Assembly: GCA_049522755.1 (NCBI GenBank)
Contig: JBEKNN010000007.1
Location: 14,762-78,761, forward strand
Direction of reading: 5' to 3'
DNA length: 64,000 nucleotides
From: PALSA-243 sp049522755
GTDB lineage: Bacteria > Acidobacteriota > Terriglobia > Bryobacterales > Bryobacteraceae
In this document: positions 33,636-41,990 of the stretch, one piece after another
Layout of the letters: every line of letters begins with the position of its first letter
How positions within the stretch are numbered: the first letter of the stretch is position 1
Position numbers and translations under genes: made by a program
The notes under the pieces: generated by a model
Database searches by the model: none
Seen by the model: only the letters and a program-made list of their open reading frames with translations
Told to the model about the DNA's origin: nothing

Positions 33636-36635
33636 TTAAGCCTTGATCTCCGGATTCGGGTTTCGCAAGGAAGCCATATAAGTAGTTCGCGGCCGCGTGT
33701 TCAGGTCGGCCAACAGCGAGTAGTTGCGTGGATCGGCCTTGAGCTGCGACACGCGGCTGTTCTTGTCGTTGATATCGCCGAAAATGATCGCCTCAGTGGG
33801 GCAAGTCGCCTGGCAGGCGGTTTGAATTTCACCGTCGCGAACCTTGCGGTTCTGCTTTTCCGCGTCGATCTTTGCGTGGTTGATGCGCTGCACGCAGTAC
33901 GTGCATTTTTCCATCACGCCGCGGCTCCGGATGGTCACATCCGGGTTGTTCAGCAGCTTCAGGCTGGGCGTTTCGTAATCCGAAAACAGGTAGAAATTGA
34001 ATCGCCGCACCTTGTACGGGCAGTTGTTCGAACAGTAGCGGGTACCCACGCAGCGGTTATAGACCATGTCGTTCAGGCCTTCGGCGCTGTGGCTGGTGGC
34101 TTGCACCGGGCAGACCAACTCGCAGGGGGCATCTTCGCACTGCTGGCACGGGACCGGCTGATTGTAGATTTCGGGCGCATTGATACTGCCGGTGTAGTAG
34201 GAATCGACGCGGATCCACTGCATGAGGCGTCCGCGGCGGACTTGATCTTTACCGACTACCGCAATGTTGTTTTCCGCCTGGCACGCGACTATGCACGCAC
34301 TGCATCCGGTGCAGGCGTTGAGATCGATAGACATGCCCCATGAATAGCCCGGGTAACTCCAATCGCCATACATGGTAAGCCCGTGCGGCGGATTTTCGGC
34401 GGGTTCGTGGTCGGCAAGTTCGTGGATAGACTCGGGGTTCTTGATGTAATCGGCCAGCGTGCCGCTCTGGATCACGTCGCGGCGCGTGTCCAGCACGTGC
34501 TGCATCTGCTGACTCGCGAAGAGATAGCTGCCGTCGGCCTTCTGCGCATCCAGGCCGCCATCGTGCCACAGCGCGCCGCCGGTGCGCAGGCCGTAAGCGT
34601 TGAAGCCCACGCCGGTCCCGGTGTGGCCGGCCTTGGTGCGTCCGTAGCCTAGGTGCATGGTGACGGAATTATCGGCGACGCCGGGTTGAATCAAAACCGG
34701 GGCGTGCAGCGATTGGCCCTTATAGCTGAGCTTCAGCATTTGGCCGGTGTCTACATCCAGTTTGTGCGCCGTGTCCGGGCTGACCAGAGCCGCGTTGTCC
34801 CAGGTGATCTTGGTAACCGGACGCGGCATTTCCTGCAGCCAGCCGTTGTTGGCGAAGCGCCCGTCGTAAACCGAGGCGTCGGGCCGGAAGACTACTTCGA
34901 GCTTCGAGGAATCGGTTGGGGCAGCGGGCGTGACTCCACCGCCTTTGGCGGAAAGATTCTTCACCGGCAGCGCGGAATTAGCGATTACGCCATCGTGCAC
35001 CGAGCGCCGCCACCATGTGTCGAAATCGGCGCCTTTGTGTTGATTCGCCCAATAGCCCTTGACGATCTCCAGGCTCCCGCGCAGCGGAACGTCGGTGAAC
35101 ATCGCCAGGATTTCGTTGGCGGAGCGTCCGCCATAGAGCGGCTCGATGAGCGGCTGTTGCAGCGCCACCGTGCCATCGTAACCGCGCGAATCGCCCCACG
35201 CCTCCAGGTAATGCGCTTCGGGCAAACGCCACTGGCAGATCTCCGAAGTCTCGTCCTCGTAAAGGCTCAGATGCATGCGCAGCGCGGCTTTGCTGAGGCG
35301 CTCTTTTATGCCCAGTTCGACCGGCGAATTGAACACGGGATTGCCGCCGACGATGACCAACAGATCCACCGCGCCGGAATCGAGATCGCGCACCAGATCC
35401 TGCAGCGAGGCCAGTTGATCCATTGGATTGGCCTCCAGCGGATCGGTATGGAATACCGTCTTTCCGCCGTTGCCCAGCGCGTCGTTCATCGCGTGCGCCA
35501 AGGCGTGGACATTGGGGGACTGCTGATCGCCCGGAATCACCACGCTCGCGCCCTTATTGGCCTGCAGGTCGCGCGCGATAGCGCCGGCCCATCCGGCGAA
35601 GTCGGCGTTTCCGCTGGCCACTCCGCCGGCAACGCCCAGCGCCGCAGCGAGTTCCAAAGCAAACGTCTCGACATCGGCCGCGCGCATGGGGAAGCGATGA
35701 TCGGCCTTGCTCCCGGTGGCGCTGGGGAAGGGCTCGACGGCATACAGCCGGTTCATGGTCTTCTTCTCGCCCACCACGCGGCGGCGCGCCGAGAATTCGC
35801 GCGCGTAGCGCATCGCGCCGGGTCCCATCGAGAGGAAATCGGAATCGAGCGTTACCACCACGTTGGCGTTCAGCAGGTTGTAATGCGTGTTGGCAGGCGC
35901 GCCGAACGCCGCCATGGCCCCGGCGCGGGCGGAGTGCGCTCCGGCGGGCTCCCACTGATGCCACTTCGATTCGGGGTAGAGCGTCTTAATAGCGCTGAGC
36001 AGATCGGCGGTGGTGGGCGAGGTGATGGTCTCGGTCAAAATCCGAAGACCGGCGCCTTTCTTCGCCTGCTGCGCCGTCAGCAGCCCGCGCAAGGAACTGT
36101 AAAACCCGCCCCATGTTGTCACTTCACCTTCGACCAGCAAGGCGCGGGAACGGTCGGGGTCGTAGAGTTGCAACACGGAAGCCTGCGAATACGCGTCGCA
36201 AGCGCCCAGCGAGCCGGGATGCTCGGGATTTCCCTCGATCTTGGTCGGCCGGCCTTCGTGGCTTTCCGCCAGCACGCCTGTGGAAACGCCGCTGATTGAA
36301 GTCGCTGTAGCATAAAACAGCGGCCTGCCCGGAATCAACTCCTCAGGCTGCTGAATATACGGCGTGATGTATTCGGTTGGCTGCCGCGTGCATGCGGTAA
36401 GACCGCCCAAGGCCAGCGACGCGCCCATCAGCTTGAGGAAGTTGCGGCGCCCTTCGACGGCGTCCTCATCCTTTTCCCACCCGACGGCCTGCTGCGGAAA
36501 TTCGCGCACCAGCAGATCCTGGAATTCGGGCGTAGCGGCAAGGTCGTCGAGACTGCGCCAATAATCGCGCCCCCGTGCTCCTTCGAGCCGCGCGCGCGCG
36601 GCGGCGATATCCAGCTTCTTACGTAAGTCGCTCAT
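33636..36635 (-). CDS. actB: Alternative complex III, large iron-sulfur subunit ActB
   Basis: A 999-residue fusion of a molybdopterin-oxidoreductase-like domain (about 130-740) with a four-cluster ferredoxin-like domain. Near residue 63 there is a Tat motif RRNFLKLMG followed by a hydrophobic stretch ending LTAC. The C-terminal quarter holds CTGCSACIVACQ, CQQCEDAPCELVCPVQA, RYCSNNCPYKVRRFN, CTYCVQR and CQATCPTEA, that is ligands for three 4Fe-4S and one 3Fe-4S or 4Fe-4S cluster. In characterised complexes the Mo cofactor is absent from this subunit. Confidence 0.96.
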   Translation of the reverse strand: MSDLRKKLDIAAARARLEGARGRDYWRSLDDLAATPEFQDLLVREFPQQAVGWEKDEDAVEGRRNFLKLMGASLALGGLTACTRQPTEYITPYIQQPEELIPGRPLFYATATSISGVSTGVLAESHEGRPTKIEGNPEHPGSLGACDAYSQASVLQLYDPDRSRALLVEGEVTTWGGFYSSLRGLLTAQQAKKGAGLRILTETITSPTTADLLSAIKTLYPESKWHQWEPAGAHSARAGAMAAFGAPANTHYNLLNANVVVTLDSDFLSMGPGAMRYAREFSARRRVVGEKKTMNRLYAVEPFPSATGSKADHRFPMRAADVETFALELAAALGVAGGVASGNADFAGWAGAIARDLQANKGASVVIPGDQQSPNVHALAHAMNDALGNGGKTVFHTDPLEANPMDQLASLQDLVRDLDSGAVDLLVIVGGNPVFNSPVELGIKERLSKAALRMHLSLYEDETSEICQWRLPEAHYLEAWGDSRGYDGTVALQQPLIEPLYGGRSANEILAMFTDVPLRGSLEIVKGYWANQHKGADFDTWWRRSVHDGVIANSALPVKNLSAKGGGVTPAAPTDSSKLEVVFRPDASVYDGRFANNGWLQEMPRPVTKITWDNAALVSPDTAHKLDVDTGQMLKLSYKGQSLHAPVLIQPGVADNSVTMHLGYGRTKAGHTGTGVGFNAYGLRTGGALWHDGGLDAQKADGSYLFASQQMQHVLDTRRDVIQSGTLADYIKNPESIHELADHEPAENPPHGLTMYGDWSYPGYSWGMSIDLNACTGCSACIVACQAENNIAVVGKDQVRRGRLMQWIRVDSYYTGSINAPEIYNQPVPCQQCEDAPCELVCPVQATSHSAEGLNDMVYNRCVGTRYCSNNCPYKVRRFNFYLFSDYETPSLKLLNNPDVTIRSRGVMEKCTYCVQRINHAKIDAEKQNRKVRDGEIQTACQATCPTEAIIFGDINDKNSRVSQLKADPRNYSLLADLNTRPRTTYMASLRNPNPEIKA

Positions 36636-36648
36636 CTCACTAGTTCGA

Positions 36649-37308
36649 TCATCGGTGGCAAGTAGAACAGCTAGTCAGCACGCGTACGTCGGGAGTATTG
36701 TATTGATGCATGAGTTGGGCGCCAAGCTCTTCCTGGTCGCCGGGCGGAACGTAGCCCATGGTGGTGATTTCACTTCGAGGCCGCAAAACCCTCTGCGGAT
36801 TGCGGTGACAATCGAGACACCAGCTCATCTCCAGGCTGTTGGCCTTCCACATGAGCGGCATCTTATCCACGCGGCCGTGGCAGCTTTCGCAGCCGACGCC
36901 CTTGCTGACGTGAATGCCGTGGTTGAAATACACGAAGTCCGGTAGATCGTGCACGCGCGTCCATTGAATGGAATCGCCCGTGCGATAACTGGCGCGGACC
37001 GGTTCCAGCGTGGGGCTGGTATTCCAGATCTGCGAATGGCAATTGATGCAGGTCTTGGTGGGAGGGATATTGGCGAAGCTGGAATCCTCTACCGAAGTAT
37101 GGCAATAGCGGCAATCGAGGCCCAGTGCGCCGACGTGATGGGCGTGGCTGAACGGCACGGGCTGATCGCGCGCCTCATCCTGGCGCGTCTCATATGAGCC
37201 GCGGTCCAGCTCATAGCCGGCCCATGCAATAAAGCCGATGGCGCAGACGCCGAGGATGATCGACATCCGCGCGTAATCGTTTGCGCTGTGGTGAAAAATC
37301 TGGGCCAT
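36649..37308 (-). CDS. actA: Alternative complex III, pentaheme cytochrome c ActA
   Basis: A 219-residue membrane-anchored cytochrome with one N-terminal helix (about 15-33) and five CXXCH heme sites: CRYCH, CINCH, CESCH, CLDCH and CSTCH. Accepts electrons from the ActB clusters. The NHGIHVSKG and MPLMWKANSLEMSWCLDCH segments are typical of ActA. First gene of the operon; the start codon lies about 100 bases downstream of the predicted promoter. Confidence 0.96.
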   Translation of the reverse strand: MAQIFHHSANDYARMSIILGVCAIGFIAWAGYELDRGSYETRQDEARDQPVPFSHAHHVGALGLDCRYCHTSVEDSSFANIPPTKTCINCHSQIWNTSPTLEPVRASYRTGDSIQWTRVHDLPDFVYFNHGIHVSKGVGCESCHGRVDKMPLMWKANSLEMSWCLDCHRNPQRVLRPRSEITTMGYVPPGDQEELGAQLMHQYNTPDVRVLTSCSTCHR

Positions 37309-37407
37309 GGCTTTAAGCCGCTCCCGGCCCGAGGGTCAGAGTTTTATCTTGTCGCATTTCAGGAAGAAAGCAACCCGTAAACCAACCTGCTCTTCTGGTG
37401 AAGAATC

Positions 37408-37436
37408 ATTGTAAACGAATCTGACGCGAATCTCAA
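37408..37436 (-). promoter_or_regulatory. sigma70-like promoter of the act-cox operon
   Basis: On the minus strand TTGAGA (37431-37436) and TACAAT (37408-37413) are separated by exactly 17 bases. It faces actA with a leader of about 90-100 bases. The -35 box is overlapped by an inverted repeat GAATCTCA/TGAGATTC (37428-37452). Confidence 0.6.
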
Positions 37437-37452
37437 TTTTTGTGTGAGATTC
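37428..37452. promoter_or_regulatory. Inverted repeat over the act-cox -35 box
   Basis: GAATCTCA (37428-37435) and TGAGATTC (37445-37452) form perfect 8-base arms around a 9-base spacer. The position over the -35 element suggests an operator; it may also act as a weak terminator hairpin for transcripts of the asparaginase gene, but there is no following T-run in that direction. Confidence 0.4.
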
Positions 37453-37464
37453 CTTGCAGATAAA

Positions 37465-38580
37465 TTAGCCCTTCCGTTCCAACAAGTACACCGCCTGTTC
37501 CGCGCGCGCATGCCCGTCGGTACAAACGGCGAATCCAGGACCCTCGCTCTTCCATAAGGACGCGGCGCAGTATTCGCCGTCCTTACGCAAGACGTAGAAA
37601 CTCAACTCGACCTGCGCTAAACGCTTCTCATCATTATCGAAATTGCGCGCCACGCGCTTCAGGCAATCGAGCGCGGCCTCTTTGGGCGGCATGCCGTGCC
37701 GCATATTTTCTACAATTGTATGAGCTCCGGCAACGCGCAGATTTTCCTCCCCGCGGCCGGTGGAACCGGCGCCGCCGACATCCTGATCGAGCCACAAGCC
37801 GCCGCCGATTATGGGCGAATCCCCACAACGGCCCGGAATTTTCCAGGCCATGCCGCTGGTGGTGGTCACGGTGGACATCTCACCCTTTTCGTTCATCCCT
37901 ATACAATTGATGGTGCCGTGGGGCGGATGGTAGGCGTAATCGACGGCTTGCGCCAGGACGGCTTCACTGGCCTGCGGGAAATCGCGGCGCAAATCTTCGA
38001 GCAGCGCGTGTTTCTGTTCACTGGGCGGCGCATCGAGTCCGGGGCCCCAATTGGTGTGGCCGTTCTTGTCGCGCAGCGATCGCTTCCAGGCGAGCCACGC
38101 GATGCGCGATTCCTCGGTGAGCAGATTCTCTTCCTCGAAGCCCTCAGCCTTAGCGAATCGCAGCGCGCCTTCGCCCACCAGGAACATGTGGTCGGTATCC
38201 TGCAAAACGCGTTGCGCCACTTTCGACGGGGTCTTGATATTGCGAATCGCGCCCACCGCGCCCATGCGCCGCGAGGGCCCGTGAACGCAGCTGGCATCCA
38301 GCTCCACGATGCCGTCTTCGTTCGGCAGTCCGCCATATCCCACGCTGTTATCGCGCGGATCGAGCTCCACTATATTGACGCCGGCGATGACGGCATCGAG
38401 CGTGTCGCCGCCGGCCTTCATCACGTCGACGGCCTTGGCGCAGGCGTTGATGCCGCCGTTGTTGCGGTTGGCGCTCGAAATGGCGATGAATTTGGGACGG
38501 GGTTGGGCTTTGACGACGCGGATCATCGGGAATGCAGCGGCGCCCAGAATGGCGGCGCGGCGGCTGAAGCTGATGCTCAT
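37465..38580 (-). CDS. N4-(beta-N-acetylglucosaminyl)-L-asparaginase (Ntn hydrolase)
   Basis: A 371-residue glycosylasparaginase-type amidohydrolase. Signal: SRRAAILGAAAFPMIRVVKA, twin-arginine-like. The autocatalytic cleavage site is HGTINCIGMN, with the Thr as new N-terminal nucleophile, followed by TTTSGMAWKIPGRCGDSPIIGGGLWLDQ, the substrate pocket with the conserved Arg and Asp. Exported, it would release aspartate and GlcNAc-amine from glycoasparagine, or act on related amides. Start at 38580 chosen for the signal sequence and the AGAGG upstream. It lies upstream of the act-cox promoter on the same strand. Confidence 0.93.
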   Translation of the reverse strand: MSISFSRRAAILGAAAFPMIRVVKAQPRPKFIAISSANRNNGGINACAKAVDVMKAGGDTLDAVIAGVNIVELDPRDNSVGYGGLPNEDGIVELDASCVHGPSRRMGAVGAIRNIKTPSKVAQRVLQDTDHMFLVGEGALRFAKAEGFEEENLLTEESRIAWLAWKRSLRDKNGHTNWGPGLDAPPSEQKHALLEDLRRDFPQASEAVLAQAVDYAYHPPHGTINCIGMNEKGEMSTVTTTSGMAWKIPGRCGDSPIIGGGLWLDQDVGGAGSTGRGEENLRVAGAHTIVENMRHGMPPKEAALDCLKRVARNFDNDEKRLAQVELSFYVLRKDGEYCAASLWKSEGPGFAVCTDGHARAEQAVYLLERKG

Positions 38581-38798
38581 GTGGGCCCTCTTTGTAGAGA
38601 GAAAATATATTATGTCACAGGTGGAATGCGCTGGTCTATTCCGAGTACGTGCGCAGACGCAGCGGCTTTTTCGGACGCGCCTATTTGCGATCGCCGCGCT
38701 CCGCAGCAACCGCTTGCCTCGCCGCCCTTATTTGCAAATCGCCGCAGCGCCACGGAGCCCCGGCGTTAATGGTACTCTCCGGGAAGGAGTCAAACGCG

Positions 38799-39083
38799 AT
38801 GGAAGTCCAGCTTACGCCAGACCAAAAGGCATTTGCCCGCCGTTCCGTTGAAAGCGGACGGCTGCATAGTGAGGAAGAGGCGGTATAGGAGGCACTTGCG
38901 TTGTGGGAAGAACGCGAACGCCGCCGCCTGGAATTTCTGGCTGCGCTGGATCGGGCTCGCGCGTCCCTTGCCCGCGGCGGCGAAGGCCGCGTCATCACGC
39001 AGGAATCCATGCAGCAATTGGCCGCCGAAGTGAAGGAGCGAGGCCGCGCCCGTCTGATAGCTGAACTTGCGAATGCCCAGTAA
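38799..39083 (+). pseudogene. ParD-like antitoxin with in-frame amber stop
   Basis: Reads MEVQLTPDQKAFARRSVESG...EEEAV, TAG at 38886-38888, then EALALWEERERRRLEFLAALDRARASLARG to a stop at 39081-39083 in the same frame. Together this is a CopG/ParD-type antitoxin of about 94 residues; a CAG-to-TAG change would explain the break. GGAG precedes the ATG at good distance. It overlaps the downstream toxin gene by one base (TAATG), the usual antitoxin-toxin order. Confidence 0.75.
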
Positions 39084-39367
39084 TGGCGCACCGCGTTGCC
39101 GGCGAAGTTGAGGTTGACCTCGATGAGATTTGGTTTTATGTTGCCAAGGAAAGCGGCAGCATGGATGTCGCTACCCGGCTGGTTGACTCGATAACTGGCC
39201 GAATCTTTTTTCTCGCCTGCTTTCCTTACGCCGGACGCGCCCGCGATGAGGATTTCGGCAGCGGGTCACGCAGCTTCGCGCGAAGCGCCAGGCAAACCGT
39301 CCCGCTCCGTCGCGCGCTTGATCTTAGATTAGCCCGCGGACCCATGCAGCTACACCGCGCCGTTATA
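39083..39367 (+). pseudogene. ParE/RelE-like toxin, degenerate C-terminus
   Basis: Residues 1-65 match the family well (VDLDEIWFYVAKESGSMDVATRLVDSI in outline, then CFPYAGRARDEDFGSGSRSF). After that the expected strand YVIVY-like core is missing; the reading goes ARSARQTVPLRRALDLRLARG, where only LDLRLARG resembles the ending LILRVARG. No stop occurs until 39604, well inside the next gene, so the original end is lost. The given end is approximate. Broken mRNA-interferase/gyrase-type toxin paired with the broken antitoxin. Confidence 0.65.
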
Positions 39368-39404
39368 CTGGCTTCAGTGCTGCTCAACGCAGCCCGGCCG
39401 ACCG

Positions 39405-40526
39405 ATGAACCAAGACCAACCCGAACCCGCGCGGATTCCCGGCAGCGTCGGCACGCTGCCCATTTTCGGCGTGCCCGTCCGCTTCCACTTCACTTTCGTC
39501 CTGCTGCTCATTTTTCTGCTGTCCATCGGCGTCGGCGATCGCCAGTCTGGCGGCTCCACTGTGCTGTATATCGTTGCCCTGTTCGCTTCCGTGCTGCTTC
39601 ATGAGCTGGGCCACACGCTGGCGGCGCGGCGCTTCGGCATCCGCACCATTGAGATTGTGATGTTCCCCATCGGCGGCGTCTCGCGTCCCGAACGGCAGCC
39701 AAAGCCAAGCCAGGAGCTCTGGATCTCTCTCGCCGGCCCCACGGTGAACCTGCTGATCGCCGCCGCGCTGATGGCCTGGATGACGACGCAGAAGGGATGG
39801 GTGGCGCTCGAAACCCTGCGCGAGCCCACCGACGCGAATCTGGCCGAACGCATCGCTTTCGGCAACCTGGCACTGTTCCTGTTCAATCTGCTGCCCGCGT
39901 ATCCGATGGATGGCGGCCGCATTCTCCGGTCGGTGCTCGCGCTAAGCCGGCCCATCGAAGAGGCTACGCGCATCGCCGCCGGGGCAGGCCAGGGCCTGGC
40001 GATTCTGATCGGTCTCGCCGGCCTGCTCTGGGGCAACTTCATGCTGATGTTCGTGGCGTTGTTCGTCTACCTGGGCGCGTTTCAGGAAGGCGTGGCCGCC
40101 AGGGGCCGCATCTTCACCTCCGGCTACCCGGTGCGCGCCGCCATGATAACCGATTTCCGCACGCTGACCCATGGCCAGAGTATCCGCGACGCCGGCAACC
40201 TGCTGGTTTCCACTTCGCAGCACGATTTCCCCGTCATGCACGGCGATACCGTGATCGGCATTCTCACCCGATCCGCGCTGGTGCATGCGATGCTCACACA
40301 GGGCCCGGACGCTTATGTCTCGAGCGCCATGACTCGCGACTTCGCGCGCGTATCGCCGGATATGCCGCTGTCCGAAGCGCTGCCCAAGCTCTCCGCCCCC
40401 GGCGCCTGCGCCCTGGTGATGGATGCGGAAGACCGGCTCGTGGGCATCCTCAATGCCGAGCATCTTTCGCAATTCATCCTGCTGCGGCAGGTGAGCGCAG
40501 CGCAAGAGAAGATGCATAAGGAGTGA
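39405..40526 (+). CDS. Site-2 protease (M50) with CBS domains
   Basis: A 373-residue intramembrane zinc metalloprotease. HELGH (zinc ligands and catalytic Glu, about 67-71) lies in helix two, and NLLPAYPMDGGRI (about 165-177) provides the third ligand in a later helix. About six membrane helices are followed by two CBS motifs (about 245-365: ITDFRTLTHGQSIRDAGNLL, DTVIGILTRSAL and SSAMTRDFARVSPDMPLSEAL), which usually sense adenine nucleotides. Such proteins cut anti-sigma factors or membrane regulators; the target here is unknown. Confidence 0.92.
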   Translation: MNQDQPEPARIPGSVGTLPIFGVPVRFHFTFVLLLIFLLSIGVGDRQSGGSTVLYIVALFASVLLHELGHTLAARRFGIRTIEIVMFPIGGVSRPERQPKPSQELWISLAGPTVNLLIAAALMAWMTTQKGWVALETLREPTDANLAERIAFGNLALFLFNLLPAYPMDGGRILRSVLALSRPIEEATRIAAGAGQGLAILIGLAGLLWGNFMLMFVALFVYLGAFQEGVAARGRIFTSGYPVRAAMITDFRTLTHGQSIRDAGNLLVSTSQHDFPVMHGDTVIGILTRSALVHAMLTQGPDAYVSSAMTRDFARVSPDMPLSEALPKLSAPGACALVMDAEDRLVGILNAEHLSQFILLRQVSAAQEKMHKE

Positions 40527-40542
40527 CGAGGGAGAGTGGCAT

Positions 40543-40661
40543 CTCAACGCGGAGGCGCGGAGAACACCGGGGAATCGCGGGCGTTCCAAAGCTATGCGGC
40601 GCCTGACGCCCAAAGTTATTCTCTGCGTTTTCTCCGCGGCCTCCGCGCCTCCGCGTTGCAG
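40543..40661. repeat. Family D long hairpin, copy D3, in the pgk leader
   Basis: Starts CTCAACGCGGAGGCGCGGAG and ends CTCCGCGCCTCCGCGTTG, so the outer about 20 bases pair. Inside, TCTCTGCGTTTTCTCCGCGG shares the family D core. It lies between the site-2 protease gene and pgk, ending 39 bases before the pgk start. Confidence 0.75.
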
Positions 40662-40700
40662 ACGGAATCCCCCTTCCAGAGCGTGTTACGCTCGAATTTC

Positions 40701-41873
40701 ATGTCCTACCAATCCATTCGCGATCTCGATCTCAGCGGCAATCGCGTTTTCATTCGCGTCGATTTCAACGTGCCGCTCGACAACGTCGACGGCGTCATGA
40801 AGATCACCAGCGACAAGCGCATCAAGGCGTCGCTGCCCAGCATTCAATACGCGCTCGATCACGGCGCGGGCGTCATTCTGGCATCGCACCTGGGACGGCC
40901 CAAGGGCAAGCCCAACGCCGAAATGAGTCTGAAGCCCGTGGCGCAGCGTCTCGAAGAGTTGCTCGGCCGTCCGGTGAAGATGGCGCCCGATTGCATCGGC
41001 CCGGAAGTGGAAGCCATGAAGCCTGCGCCGGGCGAAGTGCTGCTGCTCGAAAACCTGCGCTTCCATGCCGAAGAAGAGAAGAACGACCGCGCATTTGCGA
41101 AGAAGCTAGCCGCGCTGTGCGACATCTACGTGAATGACGCTTTTGGCTCCGCGCACCGCGCGCACGCCTCTACCGAGGGCATGATTCAATTCGTGCCCCA
41201 GGCCGCCGCCGGGCTGCTCATGGAGCGGGAGTTGAAGTACCTCGGCATGGCTACGCGTAATCCCGCGCGTCCGTGCGTGGCGATTCTCGGCGGCGCCAAA
41301 GTATCGGACAAGATTGAAGTGATCGAAAACCTGGGCAAGATCGTCGACCGGCTGCTGATCGGCGGCGCCATGGCTTATACGTTTCTGAAGGCGCAGGGCC
41401 ACTCGACCGGCCGGTCGCTGGTGGAAGACGACAAGGTGGAGCTGGCGAAGAAACTTTTGGCCGACCTGGGCGACAGGCTGATGCTCCCCTTGGACCACGT
41501 GGTGGTTTCGGAAATTGCCGCCGGCGCGGCCAATGAGACAGTGGAGACGATTCCCGCCGACAAAATCGCCGTCGATATCGGCCCGAAAACCATCGACGCA
41601 TACGCCAAAGCGATCGCCGGCGCGAAGACCATCATCTGGAACGGACCGATGGGCATCTTCGAGAAGCCGCCTTTCGACAAGGGGACGGTGGCATTAGCCA
41701 AGGCCGTAGCGGATTCCGGCGCGATTTCGGTAGTAGGCGGCGGCGATTCCGAAAAGGCCATCAAAGCGGCCGGGGTCGCCGGCAAAATTACGCACGTCTC
41801 CACCGGCGGCGGTGCGTCGCTGGAATTCCTGGCCGGCATGGAGTTACCGGGAGTGGCGGCGCTGGAGAGATAG
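40701..41873 (+). CDS. pgk: Phosphoglycerate kinase
   Basis: Transfers phosphate from 1,3-bisphosphoglycerate to ADP in glycolysis. The 390-residue protein has RVDFNVPL (19-26), ASHLGRPKG, ENLRFHAEEE, VNDAFGSAHRAHAST, GGAKVSDKI, NGPMGIFE and the C-terminal GGGDSEKAI loop. Normal length. The ATG at 40701 gives the canonical MSYQSIRDLDLSG start; an in-frame upstream ATG would translate repeat D3. Convergent with the M24 peptidase gene. Confidence 0.97.
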   Translation: MSYQSIRDLDLSGNRVFIRVDFNVPLDNVDGVMKITSDKRIKASLPSIQYALDHGAGVILASHLGRPKGKPNAEMSLKPVAQRLEELLGRPVKMAPDCIGPEVEAMKPAPGEVLLLENLRFHAEEEKNDRAFAKKLAALCDIYVNDAFGSAHRAHASTEGMIQFVPQAAAGLLMERELKYLGMATRNPARPCVAILGGAKVSDKIEVIENLGKIVDRLLIGGAMAYTFLKAQGHSTGRSLVEDDKVELAKKLLADLGDRLMLPLDHVVVSEIAAGAANETVETIPADKIAVDIGPKTIDAYAKAIAGAKTIIWNGPMGIFEKPPFDKGTVALAKAVADSGAISVVGGGDSEKAIKAAGVAGKITHVSTGGGASLEFLAGMELPGVAALER

Positions 41874-41886
41874 GAGAGAGTCTTTT

Positions 41887-41980
41887 CGTCTCAGACGCTG
41901 AGACGCAGAGATCGGCGCAGAGAAAACCTTTTAATGTCTTCTCTGCGTTTCCTCAGCGTCTCTGCGTCTCTGCGTCGAAG
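41887..41980. repeat. Family D long hairpin, copy D4, between convergent genes
   Basis: CGTCTCAGACGCTGAGACGC near the left end pairs with TCAGCGTCTCTGCGTCTCTG at the right, with CGCAGAGAAAAC/TTCTCTGCG inside. Occupies the whole gap between the pgk stop and the stop of the M24 gene, so it could stop transcription from both sides. Confidence 0.78.
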
Positions 41981-41990
41981 AATTGTTCCG

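Noticed and set aside
33636..36635. ActB as an active molybdenum enzyme (formate dehydrogenase or nitrate reductase)
   Set aside because: Gene order and neighbours are those of alternative complex III, whose ActB lacks the Mo cofactor, and the large domain shows no clear Mo ligand motif.
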